Shown here in pieces: positions 1 to 7,546 of a stretch of DNA of 20,845 bases. Each line of letters begins with the position of its first letter. Position 1 is the stretch's first letter. The position numbers and the translations under genes are program-made. The notes beneath the pieces are model-generated. The model saw nothing but the letters and a program-made list of their open reading frames with translations. It was not told the origin of the DNA and searched no databases. This stretch comes from a virus, in IMG/VR virus record IMGVR_UViG_3300049255_000177, positions 1 to 20,845 of that record; one strand, written 5' to 3'.

Positions 1-37
1 CGCATCGGTTGCGACGCGGGGCGGGGGCGAAAGGGGA

Positions 38-523
38 TCAGATGCGCTTCTGGCCCTTGAACTGCCAGACGACATTGCCCGTGGCCGCGCCGCCGGCGAT
101 GGTGGCCAGCAGCTCGCACTGGGTTTCGACCAGCCGCGCCGCCGCCAGGCTGGCGTAGCCCAGCTGCTGCCACAGGGGCTGAAACCAGTTGCCGATGGTA
201 ATGGTCTTGAGCGCCTTCACGCTGCCGGCGGCGGTGTGGGTGTCGGTCGCGGCGGCCAGGGCGGCGGGATAGTTGACGTCGCCGATCGACAGGGTCGAGT
301 TGGCGCCCAGGGCGTCGAAATAGACGTCGCAGGCCACCGGATCGAGCACGGTTTCCCAGCCGAAGATCCCCAGGGAAATCGTGTCGGCGATCGGGGCCGC
401 GGCCAGCAGGATCTGGTCGCGCACCAGGATGTGGTCGCTGGTGTCCTTGAACGCCATGTCCACCGGAACGGCGGGGACTTGCTGGGTCACCGCGCCCACC
501 AGGGCGCCATAACGCTTGGTCAT
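38..523 (-). CDS. Probable capsid cement/decoration protein (161 aa)
   Basis: This is a small virion protein encoded directly after the major capsid gene, 26 bp apart on the same strand. The start at 523 is preceded by AAGGA about 8 nt upstream. The protein has no membrane segment and is rich in beta-prone and Ala/Gly stretches. It contains one Trp-rich segment (WFQPLWQQLGYA, about residues 113-124) and ends in a basic tail (FKGQKRI). In BPP-1-like podoviruses a small cement protein (Bbp16) is encoded next to the capsid protein (Bbp17). Position and size suggest the same role, a jelly-roll stabiliser of the capsid shell. I see no diagnostic motif, so the function is inferred from context. A head-completion or head-tail protein is the main alternative. 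Confidence 0.6.
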   Translation of the reverse strand: MTKRYGALVGAVTQQVPAVPVDMAFKDTSDHILVRDQILLAAAPIADTISLGIFGWETVLDPVACDVYFDALGANSTLSIGDVNYPAALAAATDTHTAAGSVKALKTITIGNWFQPLWQQLGYASLAAARLVETQCELLATIAGGAATGNVVWQFKGQKRI

Positions 524-549
524 GATCTTGGTCCTTCAAAGGGCGGGGG

Positions 550-1515
550 TTAGTAGGCGGCGCCTTCGTAACAATCGACTTCCACCACGGCGCTGTCATA
601 GCGGCGCACGCCCCCATGCTCGGTCTTGTAGAAGGCCTGGGGCGTGTCGGACTTGTCGTGGCGGATGGCGATGCGCGCGTCGGTGATCGGCCGGCCGCGA
701 TAGCAGATGGCGTCCTGGATATAGGCGATGTTCTGCCGGATCGCCGACGCGCCGTCGTGGCCGAGGCCGGCGGAGGGCACGCGGGTGGACTTCAGCCAGT
801 GGAAGCGGAAGCCCATGAACTCGTCGATCTTGCCGCCGACCAGGGCCTGGACGTCGGTGTAGTAGCGGCTGGTCACCGGCGTGCGGCGCAGCAGGTCCAT
901 CTTCTGTTGCGAGGTGCCGACCCAGTGACGCTGGCCCTCCAGCTCGCTTTCGTCGAGCAGGAAGCCCGCCTTCAGGATCTTGCCCACCGACAGGCCGTAT
1001 TGCGAGCCGTCCGCCGGCACCACCTCGCCGTCGTGCGCCGCCGACACGTCGGTCGAGGCGATCACCTGGCCGGCCGGCAGGGCGGTCGCCGTCGGAGCGC
1101 TGGCGGCGTCCAGGCGCGAATAGGCCAGGCCCAGGGCGGCGGCGATGATCGCCTTGTCCACATAGCGCCAGCGGCCCGCCATCAGCGACATCATGATCTT
1201 GTTGGTGGGGTCCACCAGCTCGCGGGCCTTGTCCACATTGTCCAGCCACGCGCTGTCCTGGAACGGCGCGAAGAAGCCGATGCGGCGGGTCATGGCGATG
1301 AACTTGTCGGGGGTGTCCGGCACGCGCCCCACGGCCGCCTCCGGATCGGAGGTCTGCACGTCGTCGGCGTTGAACATCTGGCCGGGCGTGTCATAGGCCA
1401 GGTCGCTGTCGACGGTCCCCAGCAGGCGGGTATCGGTCTGTTGCGGGGCTAGGTCCAGGTTGGCCTTGAAGCCCGGCACATACTGGGAAAGGATCGTATC
1501 TTCGGCGGTCGACAT
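550..1515 (-). CDS. Major capsid protein (321 aa)
   Basis: This is the shell-forming protein of the phage head, probably an HK97-fold capsid protein of the podoviral type related to BPP-1 Bbp17. The N-terminal part (MSTAEDTILSQYVPGF, then residues 50-100 with DNADD-like and RRIGFFAPFQDSAWLD segments) and the C-terminal part (DKSDTPQAFYKTEHGGVRR) look like the phage-capsid family seen in such phages. About 320 residues is a normal length. GGAG lies 7 nt before the ATG. The scaffold gene lies upstream across a 203-bp structured gap, and the cement candidate lies downstream. The order portal, Bbp19-like, scaffold, capsid, cement supports the call more strongly than any single motif. Confidence 0.85.
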   Translation of the reverse strand: MSTAEDTILSQYVPGFKANLDLAPQQTDTRLLGTVDSDLAYDTPGQMFNADDVQTSDPEAAVGRVPDTPDKFIAMTRRIGFFAPFQDSAWLDNVDKARELVDPTNKIMMSLMAGRWRYVDKAIIAAALGLAYSRLDAASAPTATALPAGQVIASTDVSAAHDGEVVPADGSQYGLSVGKILKAGFLLDESELEGQRHWVGTSQQKMDLLRRTPVTSRYYTDVQALVGGKIDEFMGFRFHWLKSTRVPSAGLGHDGASAIRQNIAYIQDAICYRGRPITDARIAIRHDKSDTPQAFYKTEHGGVRRYDSAVVEVDCYEGAAY

Positions 1516-1718
1516 GCGACGGCTCCGGTGCTCCGGCCGGCGCTGTCGCGCGCGGCTCCGATCAAATCTGAGTGGGTTTGATCGGCAGCACTCCCCGGAT
1601 AACCGGACGCGAGCCTGGCTTAACGCCCCTGGGCGCGTGCTCCGCTTCGGACCCGCCGTGGCGGACTACCCGACTGCGGAGCACCGAACGCGATGACTTG
1701 CCTGATTTGCGGCGCCCG
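1516..1718 (-). promoter_or_regulatory. Structured gap before the capsid gene
   Basis: These 203 bp between scaffold and capsid genes hold no convincing ORF but two inverted repeats. One has 9-bp arms CCGATCAAA (1558-1566) and TTTGATCGG (1577-1585) with a 10-nt loop. The other has 9-bp arms GTGCTCCGC (1637-1645) and GCGGAGCAC (1676-1684) and encloses a smaller CCGCC/GGCGG hairpin. Neither is followed by a clear U-tract. A processing or attenuation site that sets the capsid-to-scaffold ratio, or a capsid promoter region, is plausible inference only. Confidence 0.4.
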
Positions 1719-2600
1719 TCAAGCCGCCGGTTGCGTCATCGCCAACAGGGCCATGCGCTCCGCCACCACGGCCTTGTGCTGGGGATGGTTGCGGTCGCGC
1801 AGGGCCGCGCCCTTGATCGGGTCGCCCTCCAGCGCCCGCGCCGCGGCCGTGGCCTGGGCCGGCGTCAAAGGCCGGCCATTGCCGCGATCCGCGTCCCCGC
1901 CTTCGCCGCCGGCAGAGCCAGGCTCGGCCATCCGGTCCAGGATCTTTCCCAGGAACCGCGCCAGGTTGGGATAGTTGCCCAGCTTCTCGCCGTTCAGCTC
2001 ATCGACCAGGGCCTTGTCGCCATAGGTGGCCAGGAGGTTGCCGATTTCCTTGACCCGCGGCTCATAGGCCGCGCCCCAATCCTTTTGCAGGGCGGCCTTG
2101 CCCTCGGCCGCCTGGGCCTTGAAGGCCTCTTGCTGGGCCGCCGTGGCTTCAGCGACCTGGGCCGTCCAGAATTCCATGGCCGCCTTGGCCATGGGCGCGG
2201 GCATGCCGGCCTTGTGCGCGTGATCGACGAACTTGGCCAGCATGGCCTTGTCGCCGTCGCTGGCCTTGTCGTCGAGCTTGAACCCATAACCCTCGGGCTT
2301 CTCCGGCAGGCCCAGGCGTGCATAGACGGCGCGCATGCCCTCTGCGTCATTGGGATCGGCGGGCAGGTCGATGCGGCGCTTGGGATCGATGCCGAACCGC
2401 TTTTCCAGGTTCACATAGCCGCTGGCCAGATCCTCGACGGTCTTGAAGTTGTGGACGGAGGGATGGGTGCGCAGATCCGCATTGGCGAAGGTCTCGTAAT
2501 AGGCCTTTTCCCCGCCGCCGCCGCCGGCGCCCCCGGCCGCGCCGCCATCGCCGCCGCCGGCGCCCGCGGCCGCGCCGCCGCCGGCGTCAGAAATCGTCAT
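1719..2600 (-). CDS. Capsid assembly scaffold protein (293 aa)
   Basis: This is a probable internal scaffold for procapsid assembly, removed before DNA packaging. The ATG at 2600 is chosen because it overlaps the end of the Bbp19-like gene by 14 bp. The longer reading from 2741 would run across that gene. Residues 4-30 are an extreme Gly/Ala tract. The rest resembles phage scaffolds: a FKTVEDLASGYVNLEKRFG segment followed by a LPADPNDAEGMRAVYARLG-like segment and a YGFKLDD turn, then a long Ala/Lys/Glu-rich helical region (about 110-200). It sits directly upstream of the capsid gene, which is the usual scaffold position. No protease catalytic motif is seen, so it is called scaffold rather than protease-scaffold. 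Confidence 0.75.
   Translation of the reverse strand: MTISDAGGGAAAGAGGGDGGAAGGAGGGGGEKAYYETFANADLRTHPSVHNFKTVEDLASGYVNLEKRFGIDPKRRIDLPADPNDAEGMRAVYARLGLPEKPEGYGFKLDDKASDGDKAMLAKFVDHAHKAGMPAPMAKAAMEFWTAQVAEATAAQQEAFKAQAAEGKAALQKDWGAAYEPRVKEIGNLLATYGDKALVDELNGEKLGNYPNLARFLGKILDRMAEPGSAGGEGGDADRGNGRPLTPAQATAAARALEGDPIKGAALRDRNHPQHKAVVAERMALLAMTQPAA
2511..2587 (-). repeat. GC-rich low-complexity tract in the scaffold gene
   Basis: This is a nearly pure run of GGC/GCC/GGG-type codons encoding the Gly/Ala N-terminal arm of the scaffold. It is a likely site of slippage and sequencing error. A length change of a multiple of three would be tolerated as a flexible linker. Confidence 0.7.
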
Positions 2601-2961
2601 CAGGCGGGATGTATGCCATCTCATCAGGCGGGTGGTTCGCGTGCGCATCGTCGGTTGCTCCTTGCAGGCTTTCAGACAGGATTTCGCCCACGATCGAGGA
2701 CTGGTCGAACAGGGCGCGGCTGGCCAGGTCGATGGCCGCATCGTGGCGGCCCACCTGGTAGCGCAGCTCGGCGTCGCTCAGGTGCGGGCCGAAGGCGTTG
2801 CCAACGCCGCACGCCGACAGATGGTGGGCCAAAACCAGCCGCCCCAGGTCGCTGGCGAAGGTGGCGCGATAGGCGCGCTCGATGGCCTCCGGGTCTCCCT
2901 TGCGCAGGTCGGCGATCAGGCGCGCGGCGTCGAAGGCTTGGGCGTGAGGGGGCGTCTCCAT
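2587..2961 (-). CDS. Bbp19-like phage protein (124 aa)
   Basis: This is a small acidic protein of the type found between portal and scaffold genes in BPP-1-like phages (Bbp19-like domain). Residues 20-100 form a predicted helical domain with an AYRATFAS.LGRLVLAHHL core and a later LRYQVGRHDAAIDLASRAL segment. The C-terminus is acidic (PPDEMAYIPPDDDF). Its ATG directly abuts the portal stop (TAGATG), and its end overlaps the scaffold start by 14 bp, so translation of all three is probably coupled. Its biochemical role is not known to me. The name rests on domain resemblance and gene order. Confidence 0.7.
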   Translation of the reverse strand: METPPHAQAFDAARLIADLRKGDPEAIERAYRATFASDLGRLVLAHHLSACGVGNAFGPHLSDAELRYQVGRHDAAIDLASRALFDQSSIVGEILSESLQGATDDAHANHPPDEMAYIPPDDDF

Positions 2962-4686
2962 CTAGGCCGCCACGGGCTGGGCGAACGGGGCTGCGGGCGC
3001 GAAGGGCGCGGCCGGTCCGCCGGGGCCTTGGGGCGGCATGGCGCCGGCCACCGAGGCGATGCCGGCCCCCGCGTCGCGGCCGGCGGCGGCCACCTGGGCC
3101 AGCTTGTCGGCGTTCTGCTGCTGCGCCTGCTGATGGGCCAGGGCCTCGCGTGCGGCGGCCACCTTCTGGCGGCTGTTCATGGTGGCCGTGGGGGTGGCCA
3201 GGGCCTCCTGGATCACGCGCAGGCATTCCTCCAGGTCCACGGCCTGGGCGGCGGCCGGATCGTCCTTGGCCACCAGGGCGCGGGCGTTGATCAGCTGCAG
3301 CACAGACTGGATATTGCCGCGCAGCTGGGCGATCTGCAGCGGGCCGGCGTATTCCCAATCGACCGCGGCGCCGGCGATCGAGGCGGGCGCGGGGGCCAGC
3401 AGGTTTTCGGCGGCCATGATCTCCAGCGTCCGGTCGCCCATGGAACAGGTGGGCGCCTCCAGGTTGGCGACGATCGAGCTCATGCCGCGCAGGCGCATAT
3501 CGCGCCGTTCGGTGACCTCCTCGGCGGTCATGTCCCCGCTCTCGCGCAGGCGCAGCCAGTCGACAAAATAGCCCAGCTCGATGTCGTCGATCAGCGACTT
3601 CTTCAGGGCCACGGCCTCGCTGATGTCGCCTGTGAAATCCAGCTTCAGGATCGCCTGATCCGCCCGCTGCAGGCCCAGGCCCGCGGCGTTATAGGCGTTC
3701 AGCGCCCCGGCCCGGCGGTCCAGGGTCTTGCCGAACATGCGCGCCGGCACGGCCAGGGCGGGTTCGGCCTTCTGGCTCGCGCCGTTTTCGATGGCCTGTT
3801 GCAGATGGTTCAGCACCATCACATCAGGCAGCACCTGGCAGCCCGGCCCCTCGGCATAGGCCTCGCCCGGCATCGGGTCGTAGCGGTACACCGCATAGGG
3901 GAAGCTGTCGTAGCCCGAGGTTTCCAGGATCGCGCCCTTTTCCTCGGCGATGGCCACGAAGGCGAAGGGCTTGTTCTCCACCACCGCGCCCGGTCGGCCC
4001 CCCTGGCGCGGGCGGCAGGCCAGGACGATGGAGGTAAAGGCGTTTTCGTCCGGCCCCTTGTCGGCCTGGTTGGGCCATAGTTGCGGGGCGGTCTTGGGCC
4101 AGCGCGCGAACACCCGATAGAGCGGGAGCAGCATCTTGAAGTAGAGGGTGTCGATCACCCCCTCTTCGTTCTCGCTCCACCAGCAGGCCTGGACGGGCCG
4201 GGTGTTGAAATAGGGTCCGAACCCGCGCCGACGGCCAGTCCAGATCACCCCGCAGCCAAAGGCGCAGAATTCCTTCAGCATCGAGCCCATGCGCAGGGCC
4301 AGTTGGGCGCGCGGGCGCAGCATATGGTCGAACACCGACCATTCCATGTCGCCCAGATAGTCCAGGCCCGCGTCGTCGATGTCGGTGCGCCGGCCAGCCG
4401 CCACCAGGCCGCGCTTGACGTTGGGCAGCAGGAAGGGCCGCGTCGGATCGATCCAATAGGCCAGCACCAGGGCCGCCATGCGGCTGTTGGCGTTGGTGGC
4501 CACCGAACTGGTCACCCGGTGCGGGCGCAGCTGGCCCGGGCGGCGCGTCACGCTGAAATCGCGCCGGGGCAGGATGTAATCGGACACCAGCTGCCATTTG
4601 CGATCGTAGTCGACGCGAGCCGTGCGCAGCCCCTGGAACTGGCGCAAGTAATCGTCCACCTCGCGCCGCTGGACGATGGCCGCCAT
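2962..4686 (-). CDS. Portal / head-to-tail connector protein (574 aa)
   Basis: This is a podovirus-type portal (head-to-tail connecting protein family, BPP-1 Bbp21-like). Portals form the dodecameric ring at one capsid vertex through which DNA is packaged and ejected. The N-terminal segment has the usual look of this family: a short helix, RKWQLVSDYILPRR, then a polar NSRMAALVLAYWIDPTRPFL segment. The middle holds GCGVIWTGRRRGFGPYFNTRP, the clip/stem-type region. The C-terminal 100 residues are Ala/Gln/Pro-rich, suitable for a tunnel-lining barrel. The length fits the family. Start and stop overlap the neighbours by 1 bp and 0 bp respectively. Confidence 0.88.
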   Translation of the reverse strand: MAAIVQRREVDDYLRQFQGLRTARVDYDRKWQLVSDYILPRRDFSVTRRPGQLRPHRVTSSVATNANSRMAALVLAYWIDPTRPFLLPNVKRGLVAAGRRTDIDDAGLDYLGDMEWSVFDHMLRPRAQLALRMGSMLKEFCAFGCGVIWTGRRRGFGPYFNTRPVQACWWSENEEGVIDTLYFKMLLPLYRVFARWPKTAPQLWPNQADKGPDENAFTSIVLACRPRQGGRPGAVVENKPFAFVAIAEEKGAILETSGYDSFPYAVYRYDPMPGEAYAEGPGCQVLPDVMVLNHLQQAIENGASQKAEPALAVPARMFGKTLDRRAGALNAYNAAGLGLQRADQAILKLDFTGDISEAVALKKSLIDDIELGYFVDWLRLRESGDMTAEEVTERRDMRLRGMSSIVANLEAPTCSMGDRTLEIMAAENLLAPAPASIAGAAVDWEYAGPLQIAQLRGNIQSVLQLINARALVAKDDPAAAQAVDLEECLRVIQEALATPTATMNSRQKVAAAREALAHQQAQQQNADKLAQVAAAGRDAGAGIASVAGAMPPQGPGGPAAPFAPAAPFAQPVAA

Positions 4687-4874
4687 CAGTTCAGGCCCGT
4701 CAGGGTCGGCAGGCGCGCGCCGCCCACGGCGGCCGTGGCGTTGCTGGTCTGGTCGGCGTTGGTGCCGCCCGATTGCAGCCGGTTGGCCAGGGCGGTGTTG
4801 ACCCGATTGGCCGCGTTCGCCGTGTTGATCGTCGGAACGGGCGCGGGCGGCTTGGGGCCGAACAGTCCGGACAT
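4686..4874 (-). CDS. Small connector-associated protein (62 aa)
   Basis: This short protein begins MSGLFGPKPPAPVPTI and continues as an Asn/Ala/Thr-rich chain. Small proteins with a Phe-x-x-Pro-Lys-Pro-Pro start and a polar remainder commonly precede portal genes in podoviruses. GGAAG lies about 5 nt before the ATG. Its TGA shares one base with the portal ATG (TGATG), so the two are translationally coupled. No catalytic or membrane feature is seen. A minor virion or assembly role is inferred from position only. Confidence 0.65.
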   Translation of the reverse strand: MSGLFGPKPPAPVPTINTANAANRVNTALANRLQSGGTNADQTSNATAAVGGARLPTLTGLN

Positions 4875-4964
4875 GGGCGCTTCCCCGATGGCTGAGGAGG
4901 GCTAGGCTAGGGGCGCGGAGCGGGGCGTCGGATGAAGGTCAGGCCACCAGCTGGAGCCGTCTTT
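4875..4964 (-). other. Short gap upstream of the small connector gene
   Basis: This 90-bp stretch lies between the end of the possible spike extension and the small connector gene. I see no ORF or clear terminator. It may hold the leader of the downstream head-gene transcript. Confidence 0.3.
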
Positions 4965-5108
4965 TCATTGTTGAGCCACGGCGCCGAGGCCGGCGAGGCG
5001 CCAGGCGCAGCTATCGACGGTGACCACGCCCGCGGTCGCAGCGCTCGACGTAAGCGGTTGCACCTGCAAAGTCAGCGTGGTCGCGGTGACAGCGCCTGCT
5101 TGATAACC
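4965..5108 (-). other. In-frame coding-like extension after the spike TGA (47 codons)
   Basis: The spike gene ends with TGA at 5109-5111. The same frame then stays open for 47 sense codons to a second TGA at 4965-4967. The conceptual peptide contains VTATTLTLQVQPL and GVVTVDSCAWRLAGLG, typical of a beta-sandwich C-terminal strand. Its third codon positions are GC-rich, like the neighbouring genes. Possible explanations are stop-codon readthrough, a recent nonsense mutation or a sequencing error. No start codon with a ribosome site lies inside this frame, so an independent gene is unlikely. Confidence 0.45.
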
Positions 5109-6977
5109 TCATTGTGTGGCCCCCAGCACCTGGCGCACGCTCGCGCCATACAGATTGGCGTTGAAGCTGCAGGTCGAGGCGCCGCACACGAAGTCCAGAT
5201 ACATCAGCACGCCGTAGGCGTAGCTGTTCAGCGTCAGTTCGCGGGTCTGCAGGAAGAGCGTATTGCCGGTGTAGGCCGGGAAGCCTGAGGTATCCAGAAA
5301 GTCGCCCCAGGCCGCCGCCTGCTGCGCCGTGGAGCCGTTGGGAACCGTCGCGCCCAGGCTGATTGCGCTCCCTTGTTCCGCCTGCAGCTTGAGGCGGATG
5401 CCTTCCAGCCCGACCGTGGCGCTTTGGCCGCTGACCGGACCCATGGTCAGTTCATCAATCGCCGCACGGATCGTCCAGCCGGACTGAAGCGTGTTGGAGC
5501 CGCCGACCCCGAACGTGGATTGCGAGGTGCTGGCGCTGCTGTTCATGAAATACAGGCGATAGGCGCAGCCGGCCGTCTCGCCCGTCATGCTGACGGCGAG
5601 GTTCAGCGCCGTCCCGTTGCGTCCCGAGGCGTGGGCGACCTCGGACGCGACGGCGGTTCCGGTGCCGGTGCAATTGCTGGTCCGCGTCAGGTAGACCTTG
5701 GCGTCGCGGGTGCCCGACCAGGGCGTCTCGCCGGAGGTGACGGCCGTCGTCCCGGTCTTGTTGAGCGCCGTGGGCAGCAAGTTTCCGGTCGGCTCCAGCG
5801 TCTGGTAATAGTCGGCCGATGGCGAACTGTCCGTCAGGTACGGACCGGGGAAATAGCTGGCGAGCTGATTCCAGATCACCTGAGCAATGCCGAAACAACC
5901 CAGGCTGTTGCAATGCAGGCCGTCCGACGTCCAGGCGACAGGCAAACCTGTCGCGCCGTTGCTGGCGCCGTCCAGGTTGGGATCATTCACGTAGGGCGTG
6001 GGGTTGACCACGATCACGCCGGGCACGAGCGCGGGCAACTGGGTCACATACCAACGGCGCAGCTCGTTGGCGTTCTGGCGCGCGGACGAACCGTTGCTGT
6101 CGGCGCGGTCCAGGGGCGCGATGACGATGGGCCTGATGCCGGCCGCGACGAAGGCGTTGATGCTCTTGAGCACGCTCGCCTGGGTCTGGGCTAGGGTGTA
6201 ACCCGTGCCCGAGGCGTTGCCCGCCCCGTTACTGGGGTTGGACAGATTGTTCGTCCCGCACATCCACAGGACGTTCTTGGCGCCCGAGGCGATGATCCCC
6301 GGGATGAAGGCTTCGGCCTGGACGGTATCCAGGCCGCCCACGGCGTATTCGCCCGATCCGGTGATGATCGAGGTCAGAACTGCGCCGGAGCCAGAGCCTG
6401 ACGTGTCCGTGATCGTCGCCTGGGGGCCGACGGTGCTGTAGTAGCCGGCAGAGGTGATCGTGACCCCGGTGATCACGCCGTTGGTGATGACCGGCGTGGC
6501 CGTGGGCGAGGCGCCCCCGCCCGATGAAGCGAAGCTGATGCTCGTGGTCGCAGGGTTGTAGCCAGAGCCGCCCCGCGCGACCAAGACCTGTACCGTCTGG
6601 CCGAAGTTGCCGCCGGCCACGGGCCATCCGCCGGACGCCGCGCCGGAGCCGGTCGGGTTGATCCGCACGGGCCGCAGCCGGCCGCCGGACAGTGCGACCA
6701 GCTGCGTGAAAACCGCCTTCGGATACCACGTATCGACCCCGCTCGACGAGCTATTGAAGTTCACTGCATTGGCTGTGAGGCTGTCGCAGGCGCCGACAAT
6801 CGAACCGCCGAACTGTGTGCGCGGGATTGTTAGAGCAGCGCTCGCATTCGCCCCCGCAGCCCCCGCCATACCCCGGGCCACGGGGTCGATCTGGGCTGGG
6901 GCGGGCGTGGGTGTGAGGCAGAGCGCCAGAAGGGCGGCGATCCAGCCGTGACGGACGCGCGTCGGCCGGCGCATCAT
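5109..6977 (-). CDS. SGNH-hydrolase spike/tail protein with signal peptide (622 aa)
   Basis: This is a probable receptor-binding or depolymerising tail protein with an SGNH/GDSL esterase domain, an enzyme family that often deacetylates surface polysaccharide. Block I is GACDSLTAN (Ser66), with Cys replacing the usual Gly before Asp-Ser. Block III is GTNN (241-244). Block V is DGLH (Asp352, His355). Between blocks I and III lies a Gly-rich beta-repeat insert (about 130-205) of the GGSGY...ITNGVITGVTIT type. The C-terminal half looks like beta-sandwich carbohydrate-binding modules. Residues 1-29 form a typical signal peptide (basic start, IAALLALCL core, PAPAQ cleavage region), which is odd for a virion protein. 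It begins with an ATGA overlap with the preceding gene. Confidence 0.75.
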   Translation of the reverse strand: MMRRPTRVRHGWIAALLALCLTPTPAPAQIDPVARGMAGAAGANASAALTIPRTQFGGSIVGACDSLTANAVNFNSSSSGVDTWYPKAVFTQLVALSGGRLRPVRINPTGSGAASGGWPVAGGNFGQTVQVLVARGGSGYNPATTSISFASSGGGASPTATPVITNGVITGVTITSAGYYSTVGPQATITDTSGSGSGAVLTSIITGSGEYAVGGLDTVQAEAFIPGIIASGAKNVLWMCGTNNLSNPSNGAGNASGTGYTLAQTQASVLKSINAFVAAGIRPIVIAPLDRADSNGSSARQNANELRRWYVTQLPALVPGVIVVNPTPYVNDPNLDGASNGATGLPVAWTSDGLHCNSLGCFGIAQVIWNQLASYFPGPYLTDSSPSADYYQTLEPTGNLLPTALNKTGTTAVTSGETPWSGTRDAKVYLTRTSNCTGTGTAVASEVAHASGRNGTALNLAVSMTGETAGCAYRLYFMNSSASTSQSTFGVGGSNTLQSGWTIRAAIDELTMGPVSGQSATVGLEGIRLKLQAEQGSAISLGATVPNGSTAQQAAAWGDFLDTSGFPAYTGNTLFLQTRELTLNSYAYGVLMYLDFVCGASTCSFNANLYGASVRQVLGATQ

Positions 6978-7534
6978 TGGCTGATCCTCACGGCCAGGGC
7001 TCCCGAGGTGAACGATCCCAGCTGGGCGCCGCAGTCCACGCGGTAGGGCACGCCGTACTGCGCCTCCACCACGTCCTCAGACAGCGCCGACCCGACGTAG
7101 CTCCAGTTGTAGAGGATGGTGGTGATCCCGCTGGCGGTGACAGTCAGCGGGACCCAGGTCGCGCCGTCCAGCTGGCGCTCCAGATAGCAGGCGGCCGAGG
7201 CGGTTCCCGACAGCTGAACGTGGAATGCCCGGCCGCCCTGGGGGGTGAAGGACCCGGAGGCGGAGGCGCTGGAGATCGTCGCGGTGACCGCGCTGACGCC
7301 GCTGGCCGGCAGGCTGCTGGGCGGCGGCGCCCCGCAAGTCACGCCGTTATAGACTTGGCCGACCAGGCCGCCGTTATTGCCATTACAGGCCTGGCTGAAC
7401 TGGGCCACGGGGGCCAGCGGCTTGATCGCGCCGCCGGGCGTCAGGACTTGACCCGTCATTGTCGGTGTCTGGGCGTGGGCGGCCGCCGCCAGCGCCAGCG
7501 CGCCCCCCATCAGAGCGAGGCGAAGAGATTTCAT
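6974..7534 (-). CDS. Phage beta-sandwich tail-associated protein with signal peptide (186 aa)
   Basis: The C-terminal domain (about 90-186) carries the pattern FTPQGGRAFHVQLSG...CYLERQLDG.TWVPLT...GVPYRVDC...ISQ. This matches a small beta-sandwich module common in virion or tail-associated proteins of podoviruses. The N-terminus (MKSLRLALMGGALALAAAAHAQ) is a textbook Sec signal peptide with AHA-type cleavage near residue 21. TAGGAG overlapping the stop of the terminase gene provides the ribosome site, and the gene ends in an ATGA overlap with the spike gene. It is likely a partner or chaperone of the spike. Export across the inner membrane is predicted from sequence and would be unusual for a virion protein. 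Confidence 0.65.
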   Translation of the reverse strand: MKSLRLALMGGALALAAAAHAQTPTMTGQVLTPGGAIKPLAPVAQFSQACNGNNGGLVGQVYNGVTCGAPPPSSLPASGVSAVTATISSASASGSFTPQGGRAFHVQLSGTASAACYLERQLDGATWVPLTVTASGITTILYNWSYVGSALSEDVVEAQYGVPYRVDCGAQLGSFTSGALAVRISQ

Positions 7535-7546
7535 CGGCGAGCGCTC

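Noticed and set aside
1-37. Possible further gene at the left edge
   Set aside because: Too short to judge. Only sequence downstream of the cement gene stop is present.
1637-1684. tRNA-like structure before the capsid gene
   Set aside because: There is no complete cloverleaf, T-loop consensus or CCA end. Only a stem with a nested hairpin is supported.
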